Part shown: positions 8,023-15,751 of the stretch, piece by piece
Numbering within the stretch: position 1 is the first letter of the stretch
Layout: each line of letters opens with the position of its first letter
NCBI RefSeq assembly: GCF_002865605.1
Contig: NZ_CP025583.1
Span: 2,832,501 to 2,896,500, forward strand
Length of the DNA: 64,000 nucleotides
Direction of reading: 5' to 3'
From: Paracoccus jeotgali
GTDB taxonomy: Bacteria; Pseudomonadota; Alphaproteobacteria; Rhodobacterales; Rhodobacteraceae
The notes under the pieces: model-generated
Databases searched by the model: none
Seen by the model: only the letters and a program-made list of their open reading frames with translations
What the model was told of the DNA's origin: nothing
Position numbers and translations under genes: made by a program

Positions 8023-9167
8023 TGGCGCAGATCCTTTCGCTTCCCACCCGCGCCACCCAGGTCGCGGCGCTGAACGACCGCTATCGCCACCACGCCGCGA
8101 TCCGGGTGCTGGGCGATGCGCTGTCCGATCCCGAATTGGGGCGGCTGGCGATGGTGTCGTCCTTCGGGGCCGATTCGGTGGTGCTGCTGCACATGCTGTC
8201 GCTGATCGCGCGCGACACGCCGGTCCTGTTCATCGACACGCAGATGCTGTTTCCCGAAACGCTGGCCTATCAGGCGCAGCTTGCCGCGCGGCTGGGGCTG
8301 ACCGATCTGCGCACCATCCGCGCCACGCCCGCCGCCATCGCCGCGGCCGACCCTGACGGCGACCTGCATCAGCGCGACCCCGATAGCTGCTGCGAGATCC
8401 GCAAGACGGTGCCGCTGAACCGCGCGCTGGTGGGCTTCGACGGCTGGATCACCGGGCGCAAGCGCTTTCAGGGGGCCGCCCGCGCGACGCTGGAATTCTT
8501 TGAACCCGACGCCTCGGGCCCGCGCCTCAAGGTCAATCCGCTGGCGCATTGGGATGCCCGCGACGTGGCCGATTACATCGACAACAACGACCTGCCGCGT
8601 CACCCGCTGGTCGCGCGCGGCTTTCTGTCGATCGGATGCCGCCCTTGCACCAGCCCGGTCGCCAAGGGCGAGGACCCCCGCGCCGGGCGCTGGCGCGGCC
8701 GCGAGAAATCCGAATGCGGCATCCATTTCGCCGACGGCAAGATGCAGCGCGGCGCGGCTGCGGCCGGCTTTGTCCCGCAAGAGGGCCGCCCCGTCATCGT
8801 CCGCGACGCGGGCTTCGGCCCCGAAGACTGGACCGGCCCGATCCTCGATCTGGCGCCTGATGCCGATCTGGATCAGGCCGCGCCGAACCTGCATGACGCG
8901 CCGCTGATCCGCATCGCCTTCCCGGCGTTTTCGGACGGGCGCGGATTCACGCTGGCGCGGCGGCTGCGGATGGCGGGCTATCGCGGGCGCCTGCGGGCGC
9001 AGGGTCACGTCATCGCCGACCAGTTCCCGATGGCCCGGCGGTCCGGCTTTGACGAGGTCGAGATCGACGCCGATCTGGCCCTGCGCCAGCCCTGGCGGCT
9101 GTGGCGCGATTCGGCGGGGGTGGCGCCGTCCTACCTGTCGCGGCTGGGGCGTCGCAGCCAGCCGTGA
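8019..9167 (+). CDS. cysH: APS/PAPS reductase CysH fused to a DUF934 domain
   Basis: A 382-residue protein, much longer than the usual 230-260 residues of CysH. Residues about 1-245 are the sulfonucleotide reductase domain with the PP-loop motif SSFGADSV, the [4Fe-4S] cysteines Cys124-Cys125 and Cys207/Cys210 (CC and CRPC, diagnostic of APS-type reductases), and catalytic Cys233 in ECGIHF. Residues about 300-372 match DUF934 (FSDGRGFTLARRLR, RAQGHVIADQFPMARRSGFDE), normally a separate protein encoded next to cysH. The start overlaps the cysI stop as ATGA. It reduces adenylyl sulfate to sulfite, feeding CysI; the DUF934 role is unknown. Confidence 0.93.
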   Translation: MMAQILSLPTRATQVAALNDRYRHHAAIRVLGDALSDPELGRLAMVSSFGADSVVLLHMLSLIARDTPVLFIDTQMLFPETLAYQAQLAARLGLTDLRTIRATPAAIAAADPDGDLHQRDPDSCCEIRKTVPLNRALVGFDGWITGRKRFQGAARATLEFFEPDASGPRLKVNPLAHWDARDVADYIDNNDLPRHPLVARGFLSIGCRPCTSPVAKGEDPRAGRWRGREKSECGIHFADGKMQRGAAAAGFVPQEGRPVIVRDAGFGPEDWTGPILDLAPDADLDQAAPNLHDAPLIRIAFPAFSDGRGFTLARRLRMAGYRGRLRAQGHVIADQFPMARRSGFDEVEIDADLALRQPWRLWRDSAGVAPSYLSRLGRRSQP

Positions 9168-9252
9168 GGCTGGCGGGGGCGGTCTCCGCCACGTCACGCT
9201 TGCCCTTTCGCGCGTCACGTCAATGATGGCGGCAATCCAGAAAGGAATTGCC

Positions 9253-10218
9253 ATGTCCCTGCCCGCCATCCTGTCCCATCTGCGCCTGCCGATCATCGGC
9301 GCGCCCATGTTCATCGTCTCGGGCCCTGAACTGGTCATCGCGCAGTGCAAGGCCGGGATCGTCGGCAGCTTTCCGGCGCTGAACGCCCGCGAGAAAGAGG
9401 GCGAGCCGCCTTTGCTGGACGCCTGGCTGACTCGGATCAGCGAGGAACTCGACCGCCACAATCAGGCCAATCCCGACAGCCCGGCGGCGCCCTTTGCGGT
9501 CAACCAGATCGTTCACCGCTCGAACGCGCGGCTGGAGCGCGATATCGAGATCTGCGTGCGCCACAAGGTGCCGCTGTGGATCACCAGCCTCGGCGCGCGC
9601 CCCGAGGTGAACGAGGCCGCCCATTCCGTCGGCGGCGTCGTGCTGCATGACATCATCAACAACAGCTTTGCCCGCAAGGCCATCGACAAGGGCGCGGACG
9701 GGCTGATCGCGGTGGCGGCAGGGGCGGGTGGCCATGCCGGGACGCAGTCGCCCTTTGCGCTGATCCAGGAGATCCGCGAGTGGTTCGACGGCCCGCTGGC
9801 GCTGTCGGGGTCCATCGCCACCGGCCGCGCGGTGCTGGCGGCGCAGGTGGCGGGTGCCGATCTGGCCTATATCGGCAGCGCCTTCATCGCCACGGCCGAG
9901 GCGAACGCGGTCCCCGACTACAAGCAGATGATCGTGGATTGCGGGGCCGAGGACATCGTCTATTCCTCGAAATTCACCGGGGTTCACGGCAATTATCTCA
10001 AGCCCTCGATCCGCAATGCCGGGATGGACCCGGATACGCTGGAAGGCAGCGACGCCAGCGCGATGAGCTTTGCCGAGGGTCAGTCCAAAGCCAAGGCGTG
10101 GAGCGCGATCTGGGGCGCCGGGCAGGGCATCGGCGCGGTCAACGCAGTGCAGCCGGCGGGTGACTATATCGACCGTCTGGCCCGCGAATACGAGGCCGCC
10201 CGCCGCGCTTTGGGTTGA
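9253..10218 (+). CDS. Nitronate monooxygenase (2-nitropropane dioxygenase family)
   Basis: A 321-residue FMN-dependent TIM-barrel protein of the nitronate monooxygenase family, which oxidises alkyl nitronates such as propionate 3-nitronate. Visible motifs are LRLPIIGAPMFIVSGPELV at the N-terminus, GADGLIAVAAGAGGHAGTQSPFALIQEI with the catalytic-type histidine near residue 160, and LSGSIATGRAVLAAQVAGADLAYIGSAFIAT for phosphate binding. The start is the ATG after AAAGGAATTGCC. It stands about 85 bases beyond the sulfur operon and may be independent of it. Confidence 0.9.
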   Translation: MSLPAILSHLRLPIIGAPMFIVSGPELVIAQCKAGIVGSFPALNAREKEGEPPLLDAWLTRISEELDRHNQANPDSPAAPFAVNQIVHRSNARLERDIEICVRHKVPLWITSLGARPEVNEAAHSVGGVVLHDIINNSFARKAIDKGADGLIAVAAGAGGHAGTQSPFALIQEIREWFDGPLALSGSIATGRAVLAAQVAGADLAYIGSAFIATAEANAVPDYKQMIVDCGAEDIVYSSKFTGVHGNYLKPSIRNAGMDPDTLEGSDASAMSFAEGQSKAKAWSAIWGAGQGIGAVNAVQPAGDYIDRLAREYEAARRALG

Positions 10219-10332
10219 GTGTCTGGCGCTGGCCGGTCGCTTCTTGGACTTTGCGGCGGTGCCGATTTCTGCCGCGCCGTTAACCTTGCTTCCGGCCTGC
10301 GGCGGTGGCTGATACTCACAGCCCCGCGTCGG

Positions 10333-11100
10333 TCAACCCTCTGACCCCGCGGCGGTGGCCAGTGCCGTCACCGCCGCGTCGCCCATCTCGGCCAGCGGGC
10401 CATAGACGATCAGCGCCGGCGCGCTGCTGGGGCCGCTGTCACGCAGCATCCGTGCCAACTCGGCCACGGTGCCCCGGCGCAAGACCTGCCCCGGCTGGCT
10501 GACCGCATAGGCGATCAGCGCCGGGGTGTCGGCGGGCAGGCCATGGGCCACCAGCCCTTGGGCGAGGTCGGGAAAGCTGCGCTGGCCCATGAAGACCACC
10601 GTCACCGCGCCGGGATCGGCCAGCGCCGCCCAGTTCAGCGCCTGGGGCAGCTTGCCGGTGACATCGGCGCCGGTGACATATTGCACCCGCCGCGCGGTCA
10701 GCCGCCGGGTCAGGGGCAGCCCCGCCGCCGCCGCCGCCGCATTGACCGAGGACACGCCCGGAACGATCTCGAACGGGACGCCGGCGCCGCGCAGGGCGGT
10801 CAGCTCTTCCTCGAGCCGCCCGAACATGCCAGCATCGCCCGATTTCAGCCGCACCACCCGGCGACCGGCCAGCGCGTGGTCCAGCATCAGTGCGCTGACG
10901 GCCTCTTGCTTGGGGCTGGGGCGGCCGGCGCGCTTGCCGACGGGGATCAGTTCGGCCTGCGGCGCAAGCGCGAGGATCGGCCCCGAGGACAGGTCGTCAT
11001 ACAGCACCACCTCGGCCCCGGCGAGGCGGTCGGCGGCGCGGCGGGTCAGCAGTTCGGGATCGCCCGGACCCGAGGAAACAATGGAAACAAAGCCCTTCAT
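10333..11100 (-). CDS. cobA: Uroporphyrinogen-III C-methyltransferase
   Basis: A 255-residue SUMT-family enzyme that methylates uroporphyrinogen III at C2 and C7 with SAM to form precorrin-2, the branch to siroheme and cobalamin. It contains GPGDPELLTRRAADRL at the N-terminus, VVLYDDLSS, the SAM loop variant RLKSGDAGMFGR (most SUMTs have GGDP here) and PLTRRLTARRVQYVTG. The start is the MKGFVSIV methionine; a longer frame upstream lacks family similarity. Siroheme is the cofactor of the nearby sulfite reductase, so the genes probably serve one pathway despite opposite orientation. Confidence 0.92.
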   Translation of the reverse strand: MKGFVSIVSSGPGDPELLTRRAADRLAGAEVVLYDDLSSGPILALAPQAELIPVGKRAGRPSPKQEAVSALMLDHALAGRRVVRLKSGDAGMFGRLEEELTALRGAGVPFEIVPGVSSVNAAAAAAGLPLTRRLTARRVQYVTGADVTGKLPQALNWAALADPGAVTVVFMGQRSFPDLAQGLVAHGLPADTPALIAYAVSQPGQVLRRGTVAELARMLRDSGPSSAPALIVYGPLAEMGDAAVTALATAAGSEG

Positions 11101-11196
11101 CCGTCCTGAGTTGCGCGTTTCCGACGCCTTGGCAAGTGAAGGTTGCATGTGCGACATCATGGCCCGCACAAGGGGCCGCTTTGGACAGGATCAGGC

Positions 11197-11631
11197 ATGA
11201 CGCAATTCCGGCTGGACGATTTTCTGCCCTATCTGCTGAACACCGCGGCCGAATCGACCAGCCGCGCCTTTTCCGCGCATTACCGGCAGGCCTACGGGAT
11301 GACGCGGGCGCAGTGGCGGATCATGGCGCATCTGGGCAGTCAGGGCGCGCTGACCGCCAGCGAGATCTGCGCCCGGTCTTTCATGGAGAAATCCAAGGTC
11401 TCGCGCGCCGTGGCGGGCCTGCAAGAGGCCGGGTTGATCACGCGCGCGCCCTCGACCAGCGACCGGCGGGTCGAGCATCTGCACCTGACCGACAAGGGTC
11501 GGCAGGTGCATCTGGACCTCGCCGCCCATGCCACGGCGTTTTCCGAATCGCTTGAGGCGCGCCTGGGGCCGGATCGCGTGGCGCTGCTGGCGCAAATCCT
11601 GCGGGAATTGCAGGATCACCCCCCCAGCTAG
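11197..11631 (+). CDS. MarR family transcriptional regulator of the aromatic operon
   Basis: A 144-residue winged-helix MarR regulator. The helix-turn-helix spans roughly residues 45-75 (SEICARSFMEKSKVSRAVAGLQEAGLI), followed by the beta-wing with the conserved DRR motif (TSDRRVEHLHLTDKG). The start is the ATG of MTQFRLDDFLPYLL, the normal family N-terminus. It lies immediately upstream of, and codirectional with, the fumarylacetoacetase operon. MarR proteins in this setting usually repress aromatic catabolic genes until a phenolic ligand binds; that it regulates this operon is inferred. Confidence 0.9.
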   Translation: MTQFRLDDFLPYLLNTAAESTSRAFSAHYRQAYGMTRAQWRIMAHLGSQGALTASEICARSFMEKSKVSRAVAGLQEAGLITRAPSTSDRRVEHLHLTDKGRQVHLDLAAHATAFSESLEARLGPDRVALLAQILRELQDHPPS

Positions 11632-11699
11632 CCATGCGTCTTGCGCGACGGCGCGGCGCGTGTTAGTTGCGTTTGCAACGTATTGCGGGGGAGGATTGC

Positions 11700-12902
11700 A
11701 TGCGCATGAAAAGCTGGGTGGAAACGGCCAACGGTCCGGACACGGATTTTCCCTTGCAGAACCTGCCTTATGGCGTGTTCTCGACCGGCGGCGGGGCGCC
11801 GCGCTGCGGGGTCGCCATCGGCGACAGAATCGTCGACCTGGCCGCCTGCGAACAGGCCGGGCTGCTGGATGCGGATGGCAGCTTCAGCGCGCCGCAGCTG
11901 AATGACTTCATGGCCCTGGGCCGGGCGCGTTGGGCGCAGATCCGCGAGGCGCTGACCGCCCTGCTGGCCGAGGATGGCAACCGCGACACGCCCACCGTGG
12001 CCATGGCCGACGCGACCCTGCATCTGCCGATCAAGGTCACCGAATTCACCGATTTCTATGCCAGCAAGAACCACGCCTTCAACGTGGGCGTGCTGTTTCG
12101 CGGCCCGGAAAACGCGCTGCCGGCGCAGTGGACGCATATGCCCATCGGCTATAACGGCCGCGCGAGTTCGGTCGTCGTGTCCGGCACCGACGTGATCCGC
12201 CCCATGGGCCAGCTGCGCGGCGATGACGGGCCGGTCTGGTCCGCCTGCAAGCGGCTGGATCTGGAACTGGAACTCGGCGCCATCGTCGGCGTCCCGTCCG
12301 AGATGGGTCAGCGGGTCAGCGTCGAAGAGGCCGAGGAGATGATCTTTGGCTATGTCCTGCTGAACGACTGGTCGGCGCGCGACATTCAGGCTTGGGAATA
12401 TCAGCCGCTCGGCCCGTTTCAGGCCAAGGCCTTCGCCACCACCATCAGCCCCTGGGTCGTGACGCAGGCCGCGCTGGAACCGTTCCGGTCCGAAGGCGCC
12501 ACGCGCGACAACCCCTTGCTGCCCTATCTGCAGGAAAAGCGGCCGGGTCTTTACGACATCGACCTGGCGTGGAGCCTGAACGGGCAGGTGCTGGCGCGGA
12601 CCAACTATACCACCATGTATTATTCATCGGCGCAGCAGCTCGCCCATCACACCGAATCGGGCTGTCCGATGCGGGTGGGCGATCTGCTGGGGTCGGGCAC
12701 CATCTCGGGCCCGACGCCGGACAGCACCGGCGCGCTGCTGGAAATGACGCAGGGCGGCAAATCCCCCATCCAAACCGACAGCGGCGAGCGCAGCTTCCTG
12801 CTGGACGGCGATCAGGTGGGGCTGCACGGTCACGCGCAGGGTGACGGGTTCCGCATTGGCTTCGGCCCCTGCCTCGGCACCATCCTGCCCGCAAAGGAGT
12901 AG
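11700..12902 (+). CDS. fahA: Fumarylacetoacetase
   Basis: A 400-residue fumarylacetoacetate hydrolase with both domains: the N-terminal SH3-like region starting SWVETAN and FPLQNLPYGVF, and the catalytic domain with DFYASKNHAFNVG, metal and active-site segments around PIGYNGRASSVVVSG and the LELELGAIVG acidic residues. It cleaves fumarylacetoacetate to fumarate and acetoacetate, the last step of homogentisate degradation. Family length is about 400-430, so it is complete. The start is ATG at MRMKSW, with the methionine two codons later as an alternative. It follows the MarR gene and precedes the MBL hydrolase by a few bases. Confidence 0.92.
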   Translation: MRMKSWVETANGPDTDFPLQNLPYGVFSTGGGAPRCGVAIGDRIVDLAACEQAGLLDADGSFSAPQLNDFMALGRARWAQIREALTALLAEDGNRDTPTVAMADATLHLPIKVTEFTDFYASKNHAFNVGVLFRGPENALPAQWTHMPIGYNGRASSVVVSGTDVIRPMGQLRGDDGPVWSACKRLDLELELGAIVGVPSEMGQRVSVEEAEEMIFGYVLLNDWSARDIQAWEYQPLGPFQAKAFATTISPWVVTQAALEPFRSEGATRDNPLLPYLQEKRPGLYDIDLAWSLNGQVLARTNYTTMYYSSAQQLAHHTESGCPMRVGDLLGSGTISGPTPDSTGALLEMTQGGKSPIQTDSGERSFLLDGDQVGLHGHAQGDGFRIGFGPCLGTILPAKE

Positions 12903-12907
12903 AACAG

Positions 12908-13858
12908 ATGAGCAAGCAATTCGCATCCGCCGGCGACATGGAAGAAAAGCAGATCAGCTTTTCCGAGATCGGCGAGGGGCTTTGGGCCTTTACCGCCGAG
13001 GGCGATCCCAACACCGGCGTCATCATCGGCGATGACAGCGTCATGATCGTCGAGGCGCAGGCGACCCCGCGTCTGGCCCGCAAGGTGATCGAAAAGGTCC
13101 GCGAGGTCACCGACAAGCCGATCAGCCATCTGGTGATGACGCATTACCACGCCGTGCGCGTGCTGGGGGCCTCGGCCTATGAGGCGCCGACGGTCATCAT
13201 GGGCGACGCCGCCCGCGCGATGGTCGTGGAACGCGGGCAAGAGGACTGGGACAGCGAGTTCCAGCGCTTTCCCCGGCTGTTTCAGGGGCACGAGGAAATC
13301 CCCGGCCTGACCTGGCCCACCACCACCTTCAACGACCGCATGACCGTCTATCTCGGCAATCGTCGCATCGACCTGATGCATCTGGGCCGGGCGCATACGG
13401 CGGGCGATATCGTCGTCCATGTGCCGGATGAAAACGTCATGTTCACCGGCGATATCGTCGAATACCACTCGGCCTGCTATTGCGGCGACGGGCATCTGCA
13501 GGACTGGCCGTGGACGCTGGAAGCGATCCGCGAATACGATCTGGCCGCCATCGCGCCGGGCCGGGGTGACGCGCTGGTCGGGGCCGAGATGGTGAACGCG
13601 GCGCTGGACAACACCGCCGATTTCGTTCGCTCGACCTATCAGCCGGCGGCGCGGGTCGCGGCCCGCAACGGCACGCTGCGCGAGGCCTGGGACGCGGTGC
13701 GCGCCGAATGCGATCCGAAATTCGCCGACTACGCGATCTATGAACACTGCCTGCCGTTCAACGTCGCCCGCGCCTATGACGAAGCCCGCGGCATCGACAC
13801 GCCGCGCATCTGGACCGCCGAGCGCGACCGCGAGATGTGGGAACTGCTGCAAGGCTGA
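12908..13858 (+). CDS. MBL-fold hydrolase with non-canonical metal motif, aromatic operon
   Basis: A 316-residue metallo-beta-lactamase-fold protein. The usual HxHxDH zinc motif is replaced by HYHAVR in THYHAVRVLGASAY, while the later histidine (LGRAHTAGD) and bridging aspartate (MFTGDIVEY) remain. As I recall, this variant recurs in homologues next to aromatic-ring catabolism genes, so it is likely a subfamily trait rather than damage. A hydrolase acting on an aromatic or ring-opened ester/thioester is plausible but unproven. It starts five bases after the fahA stop and is probably cotranscribed with it and the FAD monooxygenase. Confidence 0.85.
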   Translation: MSKQFASAGDMEEKQISFSEIGEGLWAFTAEGDPNTGVIIGDDSVMIVEAQATPRLARKVIEKVREVTDKPISHLVMTHYHAVRVLGASAYEAPTVIMGDAARAMVVERGQEDWDSEFQRFPRLFQGHEEIPGLTWPTTTFNDRMTVYLGNRRIDLMHLGRAHTAGDIVVHVPDENVMFTGDIVEYHSACYCGDGHLQDWPWTLEAIREYDLAAIAPGRGDALVGAEMVNAALDNTADFVRSTYQPAARVAARNGTLREAWDAVRAECDPKFADYAIYEHCLPFNVARAYDEARGIDTPRIWTAERDREMWELLQG

Positions 13859-13900
13859 TCGCCCGCGTCTTACGACCGGCACCTTTGGGAGGAGGGGGCC

Positions 13901-15496
13901 ATGCAAGCCCAGAAGATCTTCGAGCAACCGCTCTACCCCTATCAGCGCCACCCCGATCAGGACGCGCCCGACCCGGCGCGTCACCCGGTGGTCATCATCG
14001 GGGCGGGGCCGGTGGGCCTGACCGCCGCCATCGACCTGGGCCAGCAGGGCGTGCCGGTCGTGGTGCTGGACGACAATGACCGCGTGTCCTCGGGCAGCCG
14101 GGCGATCTGCTTCGCCAAGCGGCCGCTCGAGATCTTCGACCGGCTGGGCGTCGGTCAGCGGCTGGTCGATCGCGGCGTGATCTGGAACACCGGCCGCGTC
14201 TTCATGGGCGACAAGCAGGTTTACGAGTTCAACCTGCTGCCCGAGACCGGCCACAAGCGCCCGGCCTTCATCAATCTGCAGCAATATCATCTGGAACACG
14301 ACCTGCTGACGCGCCTGCAGGATCTGCAGGCCGAGGGTGCACCGATCCAGCTGCGCGGCAAGACCCGGCTGGTCGCGGTGGACAGCCATGAAAGCCACAG
14401 CCGGTTGACGCTGGACACGCCCGAGGGCGGCTATCAGATCGACGCGGACTGGCTGATCGCCTGCGACGGCGCCTCGTCGCCCACGCGCTCGATGCTCGGG
14501 CTGGATTTCCGCGGCCGGGTGTTCGAGGACAACTTCCTGATCGCCGATGTCATCATGCAGGCCGAGTTCCCGACCGAACGCTGGTTCTGGTTCGACCCGC
14601 CCTTCAACCCCGGCCAGTCGGCGCTGCTGCACAAGCAACCCGACGGGGTCTGGCGCATCGACCTGCAACTGGGCTGGGACATAGACAAAGAGGCCGAGAA
14701 ACAGCCCGAAAAGGTCATCCCCCGCATCCGCGCCATGCTGGGCGAGGGGGTCGATTTCTCGCTGGAATGGGTCAGCGTCTACACCTTCCAGTGCCGCCGG
14801 ATGGAAAGTTTCCGCCATCGCCGGGTGATCTTCGCCGGCGACAGCGCCCACCAGGTCAGCCCCTTCGGCGCGCGCGGCGCCAATAGCGGCATCCAGGACG
14901 CCGACAATCTGGTCTGGAAGCTGAAACTGGTGCTGGACGGCCACGCGCCCGAATCGCTGCTGGACAGCTATGATGCCGAGCGGCTGCACGGCGCGGATGA
15001 GAATATCCTCAACTCGACCCGCTCGACCGATTTCATTACGCCGAAATCCGCGATCAGCCGCCAGTTCCGCGACGCGGCGCTGCATCTGTCCGAACGTCAC
15101 GCCTTTGCGCGGCCCTTCGTAAACTCGGGCCGGCTATCGGTGCCCTGCACCTATGACGGCAGCTCGCTGAACACGCCCGACGCGATGCCGGACGGGCCGC
15201 AGCGCAGCCACCCCGGCAGCCCCTGTCCCGACGCGCCCTTGGGCGACGGTTTCCTGCTGGACCGGCTGGGCGGGCGCTTCAGCCTGCTGGCGGTGGGTGT
15301 CGAGGCCGAACCGGTCAGCCACGGCGCCATCGCCGCCGATGTGGTGGCGGTCCCCGCGACGGGCGAGATCGCCGAGCGTTACGGGCGCGGCGTCTATCTG
15401 GTGCGGCCCGACCAGCATGTCGCCGCCCGCTGGCCGCAGTTCGACCGCGACGCCGTGGAAACCGCCATCAGCCGCGCCATCGGAGAGCAGAAGTGA
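13901..15496 (+). CDS. FAD-dependent aromatic monooxygenase
   Basis: A 531-residue group A flavoprotein monooxygenase. It has the N-terminal Rossmann motif VVIIGAGPVGLTAAIDLGQQG (about residues 27-50), an acidic strand end VVVLDDND, the DG motif CDGASSPTRSMLGL near residue 190, and the FAD ribityl-binding GD motif VIFAGDSAHQVSPFGARGANSG near residue 310. It resembles 3-(3-hydroxyphenyl)propionate hydroxylase (MhpA) and related ring hydroxylases. In an operon with fumarylacetoacetase it may hydroxylate a monohydroxylated aromatic acid to a para-diol such as homogentisate; this is inference. Its stop overlaps the next gene (GTGA). Confidence 0.87.
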   Translation: MQAQKIFEQPLYPYQRHPDQDAPDPARHPVVIIGAGPVGLTAAIDLGQQGVPVVVLDDNDRVSSGSRAICFAKRPLEIFDRLGVGQRLVDRGVIWNTGRVFMGDKQVYEFNLLPETGHKRPAFINLQQYHLEHDLLTRLQDLQAEGAPIQLRGKTRLVAVDSHESHSRLTLDTPEGGYQIDADWLIACDGASSPTRSMLGLDFRGRVFEDNFLIADVIMQAEFPTERWFWFDPPFNPGQSALLHKQPDGVWRIDLQLGWDIDKEAEKQPEKVIPRIRAMLGEGVDFSLEWVSVYTFQCRRMESFRHRRVIFAGDSAHQVSPFGARGANSGIQDADNLVWKLKLVLDGHAPESLLDSYDAERLHGADENILNSTRSTDFITPKSAISRQFRDAALHLSERHAFARPFVNSGRLSVPCTYDGSSLNTPDAMPDGPQRSHPGSPCPDAPLGDGFLLDRLGGRFSLLAVGVEAEPVSHGAIAADVVAVPATGEIAERYGRGVYLVRPDQHVAARWPQFDRDAVETAISRAIGEQK

Positions 15497-15678
15497 GCCT
15501 GACCCTGACCCCCAACCTGCCCAACCCCGACGATGCCTATGCCCTGCTGCTGAACGCGCATGAGGGGCTGAGCAAGGACCAGTCCGACGCGCTGAACGCG
15601 CGGCTGATCCTGATCCTGATGAACCATATCGGCGACCCCGAGGTGCTGCGCGAGGCGCTGGAGATCGCCGGCGAATAG
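15493..15678 (+). CDS. DUF2783 domain-containing small protein
   Basis: A 61-residue helical protein of family DUF2783 (NPDDAYALLLNAHEGLSKDQ and ARLILILMNHIGDPEVLREALEIA). The family occurs beside FAD-dependent aromatic monooxygenase genes, and here its GTG start overlaps the monooxygenase stop, so translation is coupled. Function is unknown; a small accessory or stabilising subunit of the monooxygenase is a reasonable guess. It ends the operon, with a terminator hairpin 25 bases downstream. Confidence 0.85.
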   Translation: MSLTLTPNLPNPDDAYALLLNAHEGLSKDQSDALNARLILILMNHIGDPEVLREALEIAGE

Positions 15679-15703
15679 CACTAGCGACAGTCTGCCAAAA
15701 TGA

Positions 15704-15733
15704 AAACAGCCCGCGAATTTCGCGGGCTGTTTC
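15704..15733. terminator. Bidirectional hairpin terminator between DUF2783 and infB
   Basis: A near-perfect inverted repeat, AAACAGCCCGCGA paired with TCGCGGGCTGTTT around an AAT/TT loop, lies between two convergent genes. A-rich bases precede and T-rich bases follow, so it can terminate both the aromatic operon on the plus strand and infB on the minus strand. Confidence 0.85.
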
Positions 15734-15751
15734 GGTTTCCGGGTCGGGCGC

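Noticed and set aside
12830..15100. 756-residue minus-strand open frame
   Set aside because: It is antisense to the MBL and FAD-monooxygenase genes, which have clear family motifs. Long shadow frames are expected in high-GC DNA.
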